A stretch of 64,000 nt of DNA from Quillaja saponaria. Its lineage: Eukaryota > Streptophyta > Magnoliopsida > Fabales > Quillajaceae. Shown piece by piece: positions 13,980 through 27,700 of this stretch. The notes beneath the pieces are model-generated. The model saw only the letters and a program-made list of their open reading frames with translations, ran no database searches and was not told the origin of the DNA. Position 1 is the first letter of the stretch; each line of letters starts with the position of its first letter. The translations under genes and the position numbers were made by a program. The stretch lies in assembly GCA_029379385.1 (NCBI GenBank), contig CM055611.1, positions 19,352,062 through 19,416,061 of the forward strand, written 5' to 3'.

Positions 13980-14929
13980 TCTATTAATTATTCTTATTTA
14001 GGCTTATAAAAAAAAAAAAAAAAGGAAGCATTATAATATTTATAAATTTAATATTTGAGATAAATAATTTTCTTCAAATCAGTTGGCTCTTAGGAAAAAA
14101 AAAAAAAAAGGAAAAGAAAAGAAGATTGTTTAATTTAAAGTGATAGCAATTGAATATAATTTGTTGTGATAGTAAATAAATGAGTCAATTCTTTTATCAA
14201 TTTCCCAATATTAAAGCAGGATGAAATTAAAATGGAGGGTGGAAGATGGAAAAGAGTGTTTATTTATTTATTATTTATGGGTGGTATTGAATTTAACAAG
14301 ATTTCTTACAGTTATATTATTGTAATTTTTTCATTATTATTTTAGGTTAATAAGTTTTTACTAATAATACACTAATAATAATTAATTAAATCAAACCAAA
14401 GAGCTTAAATCAAATTGACTTTAATTGGAGGTATTTTTTTTTTCTAATCCTTCATTAGAATTATAATTAACTCATTCACAGATTTAATTAACTGAAAATA
14501 GATTTAGTGGAAAGAAAGCATTAATCATAATCTTGGTTATTACTCTTACTCTAATTATTTTTTTCCTTAGTGTAGATTAAAATCATTCTTAATTGTGAAC
14601 TTAATATTTGACAAAATAACATTGTGATTCTTTGTATTTTTTTATTTTCATCTCTAAGAAGGTTTTTCTTTTAGAACATAATGGAAAAGAGAAAAATATA
14701 TAAGTTTCAATATTAAAACATGCAAGAACATAATTAAATATTAAAAGTATATGCATAGTGAAATAAAAAATTTGAAAAATATTTCATAGGACCAAAATAG
14801 GAAATTATGTTATATTAAGTTTTTATTACCTTTTTTTTCTAAAAAAGAATTAATGTATAATTTAAGAATGATGTAGATATGGCTCATGTACAACAATCAT
14901 GGCATGTATGGATCTTAATTATAAATGTA

Positions 14930-15050
14930 CTAATTAGTTCAACTAATTAAGTTTTTAGGTCTTGTATATTAAGAGCATGTGATCGAATCCGGCGTGCACC
15001 TTCCATTCTAAGACTTTCTACGAACCAAAAAAAAAAGAAAAAAAGAAATT
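14930..15050 (+). mobile_element. SINE-like element with A-rich tail
   Basis: An A-box-like start (tagttcaactaattaag near 14935) is followed by a B-box-like gatcgaatcc at 14981-14990 and, about 40 bases on, by an A-rich tail at about 15026-15047. The order and spacing fit a short tRNA-derived retroelement. The A box is poor, so this could be a chance match or a strongly decayed copy. Confidence 0.4.
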
Positions 15051-15801
15051 GAGACAGCTATATTCTTTACTTTATTTAATTTATAATATACGTACCCAAA
15101 AAAAAAAAAAATCTACATTAATAATTTTGTTGAAATATTGAGCTAATTATATGTTTGCCAAAGCCTACACAATTACACTAATGAGTGTTAGATCTTAAGG
15201 CCATTTCAAACTCATAGTTAATTGGTAGTCAAAATAAATCTTTTTACTTAAATAAAAAATAAATTAAAGTTCCATAAGAAGCACCCAAGTGGTTTGATAA
15301 TGGAATTCTCAACTTGAGCATCTACTTGAAAAAATATATATAAGGATAGGACTCAAAAAAGTTGATTCTAGCAAAGTTTGGATCTCCATCTTAATAGAAT
15401 TTGGTCATGATTTTTTTTATTTTTTTATTTACATCAATCCAAATGAAATGCTTATTTATTAAAGATTTATTTATTATTATAATCTCTGAGAAATTATTTC
15501 TTCTAATCAAAATTTTTAATTTAGATTTTTCTGTTCGATCCTCTAGGATTTAAATTTTTGTAATTGAATTCCTAATCAAGACAAAATCGTTAAACTGAGA
15601 TGGAAATTGACGAATTTAGCTGAAATGTCTTTTAGAAAATGACAAAAAAATGAAAATTAATGCATCTAATGAGAAATCACATGAATATTAATTTAATCAA
15701 AAAATACATTTCAATTTCAAATTTTAAATCCAAACTTCTTTTCTTTTTTTCCTGAAGAACTTTATTCTTAAATCATCAAATTCTTTTCAAGTATTTTTTT
15801 A

Positions 15802-16186
15802 TTATATCAATTAATTATGTGGTGTTTCATCAAAATTTAATAGTTTTGACTAGATTAAGAATAGAATTTTTAGAAAAAAAAAATCTTGAAGGCTATAATA
15901 AAAAAAAATTTAAATCTTGAAAGACTTAAATAAAATAAATAATTTTTGAGAATTAAAATAAATAATGATATAAACGTAAAGGAAAAAACGATTTATATCA
16001 ATTAATTATGTGGTGTTTCATCAAAATTTAATAGTTTTGACTAGATTAAGAATAGAATTTTTAGAAAAAAAAATTCTTGAAGGACCATAATAAAAAAAAA
16101 AAATTAAATCCTGAAAGACTTAAATAAAATAAATAATTTTTGAGAATTAAAATAAAGAATGATGTAGACGTAAAGGAAAAAACGAT
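15802..16186. repeat. 191-bp tandem duplication
   Basis: The unit 15802-15992 is repeated directly at 15993-16186. Each copy begins ttatatcaattaattatg and ends gtaaaggaaaaaacgat. The copies differ by a few substitutions and small A-run length changes, so the event is fairly recent. No coding content. Confidence 0.9.
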
Positions 16187-17089
16187 AAATAAACCATTAT
16201 TAAACTTCAATTTTTTCATGAATAAACAGAATTAATTTTTTTTCTTTCGTGCCTATGAACTTCCTATCATAATTGACTATAAAACTTAGAAATTTCAGTC
16301 AGCCACAGCACCTAATTATACAGCCACTTTCTTTGTCATCTCTCAGTAGTAAAATGGGACAAAATTAAAAAAATAAGAAGATAAAATATAATAATAATCA
16401 TTTTTTAGATATTTTGTGAGAAAGAAATCAAATAAAATTGGGGGGAAATGATATGAAAGCAAATTATTTTTTCTCTTTTTCCTTTTATTCAATCAAGTAA
16501 TAGAAATAAAGAAATCTTTTGCTCAAAGATAAAAAAGAAAAACAACATCTACTATTTCTATTTTATTTCATTACCTAATATGTCATATCCTTAATTTTAT
16601 TATATTTAATACCAAATAAGGATGATATGATAGTAAATGACTATTTACTTAGTTTTAAACAAAATTTTTTAGAATACACAAGATTGTAAATTTATGCTAT
16701 TGACCCTTTTTATACCATGTATGATTGTTATAAACTATCTTGTGAAAAGAAAAAAAAAATTATATAATTAATATTATATTATACTATCTAATCATATATA
16801 CAAAAAAAAACCGATTAAAATGAATAACAAAAAAAATATACCTAATATTGTCTTATACATTGTATAAACATATACATAATGTGGAAAAATTTGAACAAAG
16901 ATGATACAACTATAAGATCATATTTTATATCCATGTATATCACAAATTGATATGTATCATGAACATGATTTCACCTCTTTTGTCAATTAAGTCAAAATTC
17001 AATATTTTATTAAAACTATGAAAAGTTAGATATTCATTTAGAAAAATTATAAAAATAGTAGTTAAAAATAATATATTTAAAAGGAAATT

Positions 17090-17097
17090 TACATTTA
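17090..17097 (-). promoter_or_regulatory. L1-box-like motif upstream of the HD-ZIP IV gene
   Basis: The minus strand reads TAAATGTA, which fits the L1-box consensus TAAATG(C/T)A bound by HD-ZIP IV proteins. It lies about 1.2 kb before the start codon of the HD-ZIP IV gene. Members of this family are known to feed back on L1 boxes, so autoregulation is possible. An 8-mer of this composition is expected by chance in DNA this AT-rich. Confidence 0.25.
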
Positions 17098-17399
17098 ATT
17101 AATAAATTAATTTATGATTTTAATAATAATATAAAATAAAAGACTTTTTACTTTTTTTTAAATATTTCGAATGTCAATTATTATATTATATAGTATATTT
17201 ATAAGTTTCTTTAATTAGAAATTTTCAATTATGAAAAAATAAAAAAATCTGCAAACAATTTTGAAAAGAAAATAAATATATGTAATTTTTTAAATGATTT
17301 TGTCTGTAAGCTATTTTTTGCCTCTTATTATTGCAAATCCCAAGGGCCTTAGGAATTTCAAAGGGAAAGAAAACCATTGTAATTTCATTTTCCCGGAGT

Positions 17400-18284
17400 T
17401 TCTCTCCCTAAAAGGCATATCCATTTTCTCAGTCCTCACAGGCTTTTTAGAGAGAGAAGAAAAAGAAAGAGTAAGAGTCAACCGGCCCTTTTTGGATGTA
17501 TATATTTGTAAGGCTTCGAAGAGTCCACATATTGCGTTTTATCTTCACCTTTTTCTTTCCTCTCTCTCCTCAGTGCAAATCTATAAGCATTTCATTTTTG
17601 TTTTTTATTTTTGTTACTTATTTTATGGTTTCCAAGTCTTCAACCTTTGAAAGCTTAGGATAGTCAAGCATGCAGAGATTGAGGTACCAGTCTACCTCAC
17701 TCAACTAGGGTTCTCATTTTTCCATCCCAGTCCAGTCAATTGAAGCCACCTTTGGACCATTTTTGCCGGTACTTGCTAAAAAGAGCTAGCTTTACAGGGT
17801 GTGAGAGAGGGATAGTGAACGAGGAGCTAAGCAGGAAAGGATTGTGCTTGCCTTCTTTCTCTTTATTTCCCTTCAAATAAAAGGAAAACTAAATAAAATT
17901 CACTTTTTTTTTTTTGTTCTGCAGAGAGAGATTTGAGACATCTGGCTTTATCCTTTTGTTTTCTCCATCTCTTTGTCTCTGATCTTTGCGGGGGGATTTA
18001 TTTGGTTTTCAAAATTTTAAGGTTCATTTTGCAAGACTCAGTTCATTGTTTGATTTGCTTTTTGGTTTTGAAATCGTGGGTTGGTGGAAAAAAGACTAAA
18101 TTTCATGGATTCAAGCGAGTCATTGATAGAATATGAAGAAAATCAGTGAGTAAGATAGTGATCAACTCAGTTAGTAATCTGTTTGTTGATTTTCCTAGAA
18201 GAAAAAAGAAGCAGCAGCTGCAAATCTGCAAGATAGAAAGAAGTGTTGCCAGAAGAACCCAAAAGGAAAAAGTGTTTTTCTTTG
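17400..18284 (+). promoter_or_regulatory. Probable promoter and 5' leader of the HD-ZIP IV gene
   Basis: Base composition shifts here from A/T runs to a mixed, pyrimidine-rich sequence typical of plant 5' leaders. A TATA-like 'gtatatattt' sits near 17498. A strong acceptor-like tract ending 'ttctgcag' at about 17926, with a possible donor 'gaggtacc' near 17680, suggests a leader intron. Transcript data would be needed to confirm it. Confidence 0.4.
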
Positions 18285-21200
18285 ATGAGTTTTGGGGGAT
18301 TTCTTGACAATAGCTCCGGTGGTAGCGGTGGGAGAATTGTAGCTGAGATTCCTTCTAGCAACAGTAACGACAACGATAGGATGCCCTCTGGTGTAATCTC
18401 ACAGCCGCGCCTTGTTACTCCCACTTTGACTAAATCCATGTTCAACTCCCCTGGACTCTCTCTTGCACTTGTACAATTTTGTTGCTTTGATTCTTTTTAA
18501 TTTTTTTATTTGCTTAGTTTTGTGGTTTTCGTTATCCTGACGGCAAAAACTTAAGTGGGTTCACTGTATTTTTTTATTTTTATTTTGAGCTTCAGACGAA
18601 TATAGATGGGCAAGGGGATATGACTAGAATGCCGGAGAATTATGAACCAAACCTTGGGAGAATTAGGAGCAGAGAAGAAGAGCTCGAAAGCAGATCTGGA
18701 AGTGATAACATGGATGGTGCTTCTGGTGATGATCAGGACGCTGCCGACAATCCACCCAGAAAAAAACGTTATCACCGACACACTCCTCAGCAAATCCAAG
18801 AACTTGAAGCGTATGGTTTCATCATCCATTTCCCATTTTGATTTTATTTTTTCTTCTATTGCAAGGTTAGTGAAACAATTTTGAGTAGGGTGGGTTATAT
18901 TTTTTTTTTCTTCTTCTGGATTTAGCCTATTCAAGGAGTGTCCTCATCCCGATGAGAAGCAGAGATTGGAGCTTAGCAAAAGGCTTTGTTTGGAAACCAG
19001 GCAGGTGAAGTTCTGGTTCCAAAATCGACGAACCCAGATGAAGGTAATCAATAATGGACCTTTTGAAGTCATTTACATTTTGCTTTCTTTTGGTATGATT
19101 GATGGACTGTGAAGTTTCTCATTGTTGTTGTTGTTTTCACCAGACCCAATTGGAACGCCATGAGAATTCTTTGCTTAGGCAAGAGAATGATAAGCTCCGA
19201 GCAGAGAACATGTCCATTAGGGATGCCATGAGGAACCCAATTTGCTCAAACTGTGGAGGCCCGGCTATTATTGGTGATATTTCACTAGAGGAACAGCATC
19301 TAAGAATTGAGAATGCCCGACTAAAGGATGAATTAGACCGAGTCTGTGCGCTTGCTGGCAAATTTCTGGGTCGACCCATTTCTTCATTGCCTAACTCAAT
19401 TGTTCCTCCATTGCCACACTCAAGCTTGGAACTAGGAGTTGGGAGCAATGGTTTTGGTAGTATGACCAATGTGACTACATCATTGCCTTTGGGGCCTGAT
19501 TTTGGGGTTGGGATTTCTAGTCCTTTGGCAGTGGTGCCTCCAACTAGATCAACAGCTTGCTTGACGGTTCTTGATAGATCGATTGAGAGGTCTATGTTTC
19601 TAGAGCTTGCTTTGGCTGCTATGGATGAATTAGTAAAGATGGCACAGACTGATGAGCCCCTCTGGGTGAGGAGTTTAGAAGGTGGAAGGGAAATTTTGAA
19701 CCATGAGGAGTACATGAGAACATTCACTCCTTGCATTGGCTTGAAACCCAATGGTTTTGCCACTGAGGCCTCCAGGGAAACTGGCATGGTCATCATAAAC
19801 AGTTTGGCCCTTGTTGAAACACTAATGGACTCGGTAAGCAATTGAATTGCCAATTCTTCAAACATTTTGCAAAGTTAAACTTTTCCCTGTTGAGATAATG
19901 GCTTCTGGATTTTATCTGGTTTGGAGACTGTTCAATTAATCCTTTTGTTTCTTGAAGAGATTCTAGTTGTTTCTATTTCAGATTTTATGTTGGAATTCAA
20001 GCTCAGTTAATTTCATTGCTTGTCTCAGAACCGATGGGCAGAGATGTTTCCTTGTATGATAGCCAGAACCTCTACCACAGATGTGATATCTTGTGGAATG
20101 GGAGGAACCAGAAATGGTGCACTTCAGCTGGTTTGTTAATCTTACCTTGTAGTACTAATAGTATTACTGGGTTTTATTTACTTATCCATTTCTTGTGTTG
20201 ATTATGACATAAAATTGGTTACAGATGCATGCTGAACTCCAAGTTCTTTCACCTTTGGTTCCTGTTCGTGAGGTCAATTTTCTACGCTTCTGCAAGCAGC
20301 ACGCCGAGGGGGTGTGGGCTGTTGTGGATGTGTCCATTGACACCATCCGAGAAACTTCTGGAGCACCAACGTTTGTGAACTGCAGGCGGCTTCCTTCAGG
20401 ATGTGTAGTGCAAGATATGCCCAATGGTTACTCAAAGGTAATTATACTATTACAGACATATTTGGGCATGAAAGAATCTTATGTTCCCAAACTACCCTTC
20501 TATTTATTCTGTTTTAGATTGGGAAACTTCCCTCCTATACTTTTTATGTTCTTAAAGGACAGTAAAAGTGATAGTATATGCTCTCTGAGACATTTTCATC
20601 CCAGATACTGTTTCCTAGTAAAATTTGTAGGTACCACGGGAGCACATGTTAGTATGTTGCACCCCGTTATACTGATTTCTTTTTCACTTGCTTTGTCGTT
20701 TGCTTTTCATTTTGTATTTTTAATATTTACTATTATCTTTTACCTAGTGGGTATCTTCCTTTCGGTATTTAATGACCTTGTTGAAGTACCTGCAGCACTG
20801 GAACTTAGTTGAAAACATTTAAGTGAAGCAAACACCAGATCTAGAAATCATGGGCATTTGCATTTCCGAGCTACTTAAGAGCTCATGCATCGAAATGCTT
20901 TGCTTGTCTAGTGACTAATCACTCTATGACCGCTCTGTCGGTCACATAGTTTATACTTCCCAACAAATAGTTTTAGTCTCTCTAAGAACCTGAGCAGTGA
21001 GTAGGATGCTTCTTTTAGTCTAAAAATAATATTCCAAACTTCAATTTTCAACAATCGGATTTGCTTCATCATTGTATATAAATAACACTCCCTATATGTA
21101 ACCAAATCGAGGGCAGCCCATTCTTTTATACTTAGAAGTCTCTATTACTCAAACTTCCGTACCTTGAACACATTAATTACACATCCTTCTTTAGAAAATT

Positions 21201-23190
21201 GCCTTGTAATCTTCCATAACTTTAGGTTCAATAAACAATATATATGATGTTTCTATTCCAATCTTTGATGCTAAATTGGTAATGCCCCCGGATCATTATT
21301 TTATTCATATTATTGTATGTGATCAGGTTCCAGTCCTATAATGTGTGTGTATTAAAAAATTACTTGCCCTCCATTGAAGACCCTGGAGTCAAAACTCCGT
21401 AGAATTGCTATTTTGTTCTTTTCTTATGAGTACACTGGATGAGTTTTACACAAACACCAACTGCTACTACAAATCTCGATGTCACCTTGTACAGTGCACT
21501 TTGTTCCTATAAATCCTCCCAAACTTTATCTGCTACCATTATTTTATGCACCAGCTCGCTGTCCGTGAGCTACCATGTCTCTCTTTCAGCCTGTTTCAAT
21601 GATTTGCTTACCTAATCTCTATCCCCACTTATTATCTAGGTTGACTTTATCACAGACTGCTTAAGTAAATAATTTTCAAAACTGGGCAGTGGAATTTCAA
21701 TTACACAAATGATTTCTGATCATATATGAAACTCATTACTTTAATTAAGATGTCATAACTCATGATATATAGTGAATCTAATGGTAGCACTATTATATTT
21801 TGCATGAAATGGCAGGTTACTTGGGTTGAGCATGCAGAATATGATGAAAGCCAAGTCCATCAGCTGTATCGGCCCTTGTTAAGCTCCGGCATTGGCTTCG
21901 GATCCCAACGTTGGGTTGCCACTCTTCAACGCCAATGCGAGTGCCTGGCCATCTTAATGTCCTCAGCTGTCACCAATCGTGACCATACCGGTACTTAAAA
22001 AGATTTTTTTCTTTTTTGGTTACAAATCCTACATTCTATATATTCCTTCATTGAAGTTTTGATCAAACGTTTGTGTTTTGGCAGCAATAACTTCAAGTGG
22101 GCGCCGTAGCATGCTAAAGCTAGCACAGCGCATGACTGATAATTTCTGCGCCGGAGTTTGTGCATCAACGGTGCACAAATGGAACAAGCTCAATGCCGGG
22201 AATGTAGACGAAGACGTCCGGGTCATGACCCGGAAGAGTTTGGACGACCCGGGTGAGCCACCGGGTATTGTATTGAGCGCTGCCACCTCTGTTTGGCTTC
22301 CAGTCTCCCCTCATAGACTGTTTGATTTCTTACGTCACGAAGGGCTTCGAAGTGAGTGGGATATTTTATCAAACGGTGGGCCCATGCAAGAGATGGCCCA
22401 CATCGCTAAGGGACAAGATCCTGGCAACTGTGTTTCTCTCCTACGTGCCAGTGTATGTCTCTATCTCTCACTATTTCTGTGAAATAAATTAGTTATTGAC
22501 GAATTTATCCTCGTGTGAAAGTCAATCCGATTTTGTCGCTAAGGTATAATAAAAAGGTGAAATTGAAAAGGATAGGTTTGGAATTTTGGAAGTATCTGTA
22601 AGGACAGTTTTGTATCAGACATATGGGCTGCGTTAGTTTCAGTAATGTATTTAAAAGTCAAAATACAAGACATGTTTGTCAACTTTCTGGAATTTTGTTT
22701 CTGACGTCATCTTTTAAAAAGTTAAATCAATGGCATTATTGTTAATTTGAGAGCTTTTTTTTTTGGTTACGTACAGGCTATGAATGCCAACCAGAGTAGC
22801 ATGTTGATATTGCAAGAGACTTGCATAGACGCGGCTGGGTCACTTGTTGTGTACGCGCCGGTTGACATTCCTGCCATGCACGTAGTGATGAACGGCGGTG
22901 ATTCGGCTTACGTGGCTTTACTCCCGTCTGGATTCGCCATTGTGCCGGATGGACCCGGCACTCGTGGGACCCATTCTACAATCAATAACGGCAATAGAGG
23001 TGGTGGTGATCATAATGATACTGGTAGTGTCCCACATAGGGTGAGTGGGTCCCTGTTGACAGTGGCATTTCAAATACTGGTGAATAGCCTCCCTACAGGC
23101 AAGCTCACGGTAGAGTCGGTGGAGACGGTAAACAATCTAATCTCGTGCACTGTTCAGAAGATAAAGGCCGCTCTTCAGGGTGACAGCTGA
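18285..23190 (+). CDS. ANL2: HD-ZIP class IV homeodomain-START transcription factor
   Basis: Nuclear transcription factor of the ANTHOCYANINLESS2/HDG1 group, which controls epidermal identity, anthocyanin and cuticle genes. Nine coding exons: 18285-18470, 18596-18810, 18926-19043, 19144-19833, 20029-20130, 20225-20437, 21816-21990, 22085-22452 and 22777-23190. All phases match, giving 826 residues, close to the family's usual 800 or so. Domains seen: an acidic serine-rich leader; homeodomain about 117-173 (RKKRYHRHT to [10 protein letters not shown]); the zipper-loop-zipper with its CxxC pair at Cys207/Cys210; START from about 322; the HD-SAD region to the end, finishing [13 protein letters not shown]. 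The start ATG is the one giving the conserved MxFGG start; an in-frame upstream ATG at 18243 lies in the leader. Complete and apparently functional. ANL2 and HDG1 are sister genes, so the symbol marks the group. Confidence 0.95.
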
Positions 23191-24723
23191 CTAGTCACGT
23201 GACCTATGAGTGTGTGTTCTTTACTTAATTTAACATTGACGTTGGTGTTATTGTGTGAGCGAGTTAGTGAGTTGTGACTCAGTGAGTTTAAAAGAATTGG
23301 GGTGTTGAGTCAAGAACGAACCCCGCGCGCGGTGGAAAACTCATTGCACAGTGGGAAGGATGGTACTGAAAGCGGACCGTTGTTCTTAACAAAAGGCAAG
23401 GGTGGTGGTTCGGGTATTGACTCAGGTCGACCCAAAAACAAAAAATGAATAAATTATTTAAAATAATACTTGTATTACATAATTTTTATATTGTTAATTT
23501 TATTTTTTTTGGGTATATTTGGATTTATATTTATGGGCTCCTCGTGGTGGTTGTCGGAGTGCTGGAATGACGCTCCACTTTGGGACTGTGGTGGTGGTGG
23601 GTGAGTAGAGGGAAGTAGGGTGGCCAGGCTGGCATGTGTTGTGAAGAAGGTGGTGAGCATTAAATGAAAGAGCAGAGGGTGTTGGGAGAAAGCGTTCCTA
23701 GCATTCAATGCTATGGCTTGATCAGCTTTGTATCCTCTTACGTGAATCTGAGTATCTGACCATTGAGGTTCTGACACGTTATTTGAACGTTAGTTTTGTT
23801 TAATGAAATCTAATTCCTGCAAACAATGTGAACAACTATTCATCTACATAGGGTGTCGGTATAAAATTCAAAAACATTAATTTATAATATTTAACATTAT
23901 AAAGTATAATTAAAAGTTAAAATAATAATACATATTTACATAAGTATATTATATGTTTAGATAGGATATTTATATATAAAATTAATAAATAGTAATATCA
24001 GGTGGGTTAGATTAACTAAGATTCAAAAATTTCAATCCAACTTAATTCAAAATAAAGAACAAAAACTTACACGATTTTACACAATTTTATCAAATTATCA
24101 AGTTTTAGGTGAATTTGGATGAGTTTGGTTGTTGGCGGATCTACGAAATGAGCTCGTACTAAAAAGTTTGATTTTAATGTATTAATTTATTATGATAGTT
24201 GTAAGAATATTTGTTAAAAATTTATGTATATAATATGTGTACTATTTATTATAATAGTTAATTATTTAATATATAAATTATTAATTGTACATATTTTAAC
24301 AAGTATTTGTAGAATACTTTAAAAAAATTATGTGAAAAATTATATATTAATTACTAAATTGATTGATACACAGAGATTTATCTTAAATTACAACAATTTT
24401 GTCAATTTAACATGAAATGTATATTAACTAATAAGATAATATTTATATTTTTTTTACTAACTCATAAATCGTCATGTGCTTAACAAATTAATTATGAAAT
24501 ATATTCACACTTACAAATTGTTTAAGCAACAAAAAGTGAAGTGTCTAACTAAATATAAATATATGAAAATGTTAAAAAAATTCTGTGAAGTTTCTTGTCC
24601 GTTATAATTTAATGTACTGAAAAATGTAAAATTCGATTCTAATTTTTCTCTTTAATTCCACATTTTAAGTTCATAATTATTTTTTGTTATAATTATATCT
24701 ATAGTTTTTTTATGTAACTTTTT
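23191..24723. other. Intergenic region after the HD-ZIP gene
   Basis: The first 250 bases or so are GC-richer and likely hold the 3' UTR. A 100-codon minus-strand open frame at 23475-23777 is proline-, histidine- and asparagine-rich with no domain I recognise; I do not call it a gene. The rest is A/T-rich decayed sequence without recognisable content. Confidence 0.5.
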
Positions 24724-27700
24724 TGTCACACCCCTCACAGAGGCATGACTGGTCGAAGGGTTGGATAACCAAACTTCCGTAATCCTGAATTTAAATCAAA
24801 GTAATAACCACGACTCTTGACCCAACAAAAATATAAATAAAGATAATTTTTTATAAAATAAAAATTTGCAGTAAAAGTTTGTTTTTCTGAACCAAATAGC
24901 AACTTACAGCAAGTTATATAACATGTTTCAAAATACCACAAATAAGTTTTTCTAATTTCATACAATAACATGAGGACAGATGTCTAGCCTATTACATCAT
25001 GCCAAATTTGACATTCCACCACTTAAGTGTGACTGAAAACTTTCATCCTTAACTTCAAGTATGAGATATTGAAAAATACATTGCCGTACTTTGTCGGCAG
25101 GTCATAAACTCAGCGACATCATATATTGAACTCCTGAAAAAATATTATCCACAAAAAGGATGAGTCCTACGGACTCCGTGAGTGGAAAATCATACCCAAA
25201 GGGATACTAGCATCACTCAGCACAAGCGTATAACATATATATTAACCTCATATAACATTATTCCTATCATAACTCACATTACATGTATACATGATAATCA
25301 TCATAAAGTCACAATTTACATGATCCACGCTATCACAAATCAATCAGATAAATAATATCAAACAAAGCAACCAAAGGGCCAACGAGTAACCCAGCCCCGC
25401 ACAACAGTATCACCCCCTACCGGGTATTTACGCGCCCGCACAACAAATTAATCACTGTACACAATCCATCCCACCGGGGCTGAGCACTCAATTTAGAAAA
25501 TATTTATCAGAACTTCTCGAGATTTCAAATAAGAGTATCCAAGGTGCACCTGGATCTTATTTTCAGAGATAAAAATCATTTTCCAGAAATTGTTCAAGAG
25601 TTGGCCCTTATCAACTACAATCAATGTCAAGCACAACCATCATTCTCAAACAAACATAATTCAAATACATTATTGAAGTATTTTACTGGCTTATTTTTCA
25701 CATATCATGCGTATTCAAATAAACATATAATCACACATATTAATCTAGCCCCTAAAGGCAGCAATTAACCACTCACCGTATTATGAATTACATTCTTCGC
25801 TCAATCCTCGAATTCACGTGTCTCATCCGGTCCACTTTAGAATCCGGAACTGAAATTCATAATTTCAAATAATATTTAGTTCATAAACGTTATTGTTATA
25901 CTCTTTTACTTACTAACTTATATCTCAACTTATATAGATTTATTTATGTAAGTTCTCCTTTAATCTATTACATGTTAATTAATATGGATTAGACTTTAGG
26001 TGATAATGTTAATAATGAAGAGGCATTTTAAATATCTTGACAAAGCATATGATAGGAGGAACCATTAGAAAAGAATAGAAATCATTTAGTAAGTTAAAAA
26101 TGTTAAAGCTGTCCAAACTTGGGGTTTGGACCAGTGTCCACTTTAACGGTCATATTTTTCTCCAAGAAACTCTGAATCCAGTTCCGTAAAATTTATAAAA
26201 TACTAGACACATGTATCTTTATATTGGTATATCATTTGTAATTTTTACATATGTATATCAATACAGTTTATTGTTTGAAGTTGCATCAAATTGTGCAACA
26301 CGCAAGATTTTTGACAACTTTGACCTTACCTTAGTTAATTGAACATTACTTTCTCTAGGAAAAACGAAATCCAATTCCGTTTGTTGGGTTTATTAATAGA
26401 AAAGTATATCTATCTTTATTATTTAGAAACTTTTCCTAGAATCTGTCATTAACTCACTCAATTTATTACATGAACCAAAAACCGAGCAGTACGAATCCTG
26501 CCTGACCTAGCCAGAGTCTAACAGCTATAACTAACAACATACTTGGAATAAGGCTACGAATTTTTGCAGACAATATGTCGAAACTATAAGCTACATTTCA
26601 TCTTTTGAACTCTTTATTTAATTCAGTCTCGAAGACACTTGAAATACAATATTTCTCTCATCCACGAATCTGCCCTTGCACCACCTCCAAAATCACTTAA
26701 CTCTCATTTTCCACCACTTTCAACTTCATTTCATACTCCTCACTCCACCTAATTCACTAACATTACTCTTAGTCCAATAAAATTCAAGATTGTATTAGTG
26801 GTTTACAATTAATCAAGAACTTAATTTGTCACTTTCCAATATCAATCCAATTAATTCTTATTCATTAAAATACAATTATTTTCTTATAGTCATTTCATCA
26901 ACCACCTTATATGCATGTTTTTATTTATCTTATGAGAAAGTATCTATATATATATTCACCATGGGACTTACACAAGTCCATCAAATTACATTTTATTCAT
27001 ATTCCACTTACTTCCTTAATCCTCTACTTCTTGTGTTCTTTGATTATCATCCTTAATTCAGCCCACATCTACACCATAAATTGCTGCCAATTCTATCCTC
27101 CCCTACGGCTACCAAAGCCTGAAAGCAGGGCACCAATTAACCCAATCTCAACTAACTCTTTGATTGGTTATCCACCCTTATTTAGGCAGCCTCTAAACAC
27201 TCCCAACCACCCATTTACACGGCAGTAAGCTGAATTAAGATTGCACAACCAATTTTCCCCCCTTGCCAACACCTATACCCACACTATTTCAGTAACCCCA
27301 AATAATCTACGTAGCTGAAATTTAAGGAATAGGAGCAGGATTCAACATTAAGGAAACAAAACAAAGCAATTAAATCAAACCCTCTCTTAACCAAATTCTC
27401 AACAGCAGGAAGTTAAGGAAATCAAGGAAAAGAAAACCAAAGCAGTACTTTTAACTAGAGTAAGACAATCTCTCATGCTCCTTCAAATCCAAATAGCCGT
27501 GAATACCAGAATAAAGGAGGAAGGAGGCTCACCACCCAGCTGAGTTTGAATGCCCAAGAAAGGATCCACTTCACGGCCAGCAAGAAGAAGCAACAGAGCA
27601 AGTCTCCAAAGCTTATCAGCTGCTGTCTCAAGCAACTCCCATGGCAGCCCACGCTAAGCAAGGAAGAAAAATAAGGAAGTTTGATACCAAGGGCTCAAAG

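Larger units (their letters stand above)
7450..17400. other. Ten-kilobase AT-rich intergenic region
   Basis: No convincing gene on either strand. Open frames are short, low in complexity and without family motifs. Contents I can name: TA microsatellites at about 11409-11432 and 13929-13971, a SINE-like element near 14930-15050, a 191-bp tandem duplication at 15802-16186, and many A/T runs. The first few hundred bases must hold the 3' UTR of the methyltransferase gene. The last kilobase probably belongs to the promoter of the HD-ZIP gene. Confidence 0.6.

Noticed and set aside
19137..19865. 242-codon minus-strand open frame
   Set aside because: It lies exactly opposite exon 4 of the HD-ZIP gene, whose splice phases and family match are clear. 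The antisense frame has no recognisable domain.
23475..23777. 100-codon minus-strand frame after the HD-ZIP gene
   Set aside because: Proline- and histidine-rich with no motif, no clear promoter and no partner exons. It probably overlaps the 3' UTR of the HD-ZIP gene on the other strand.
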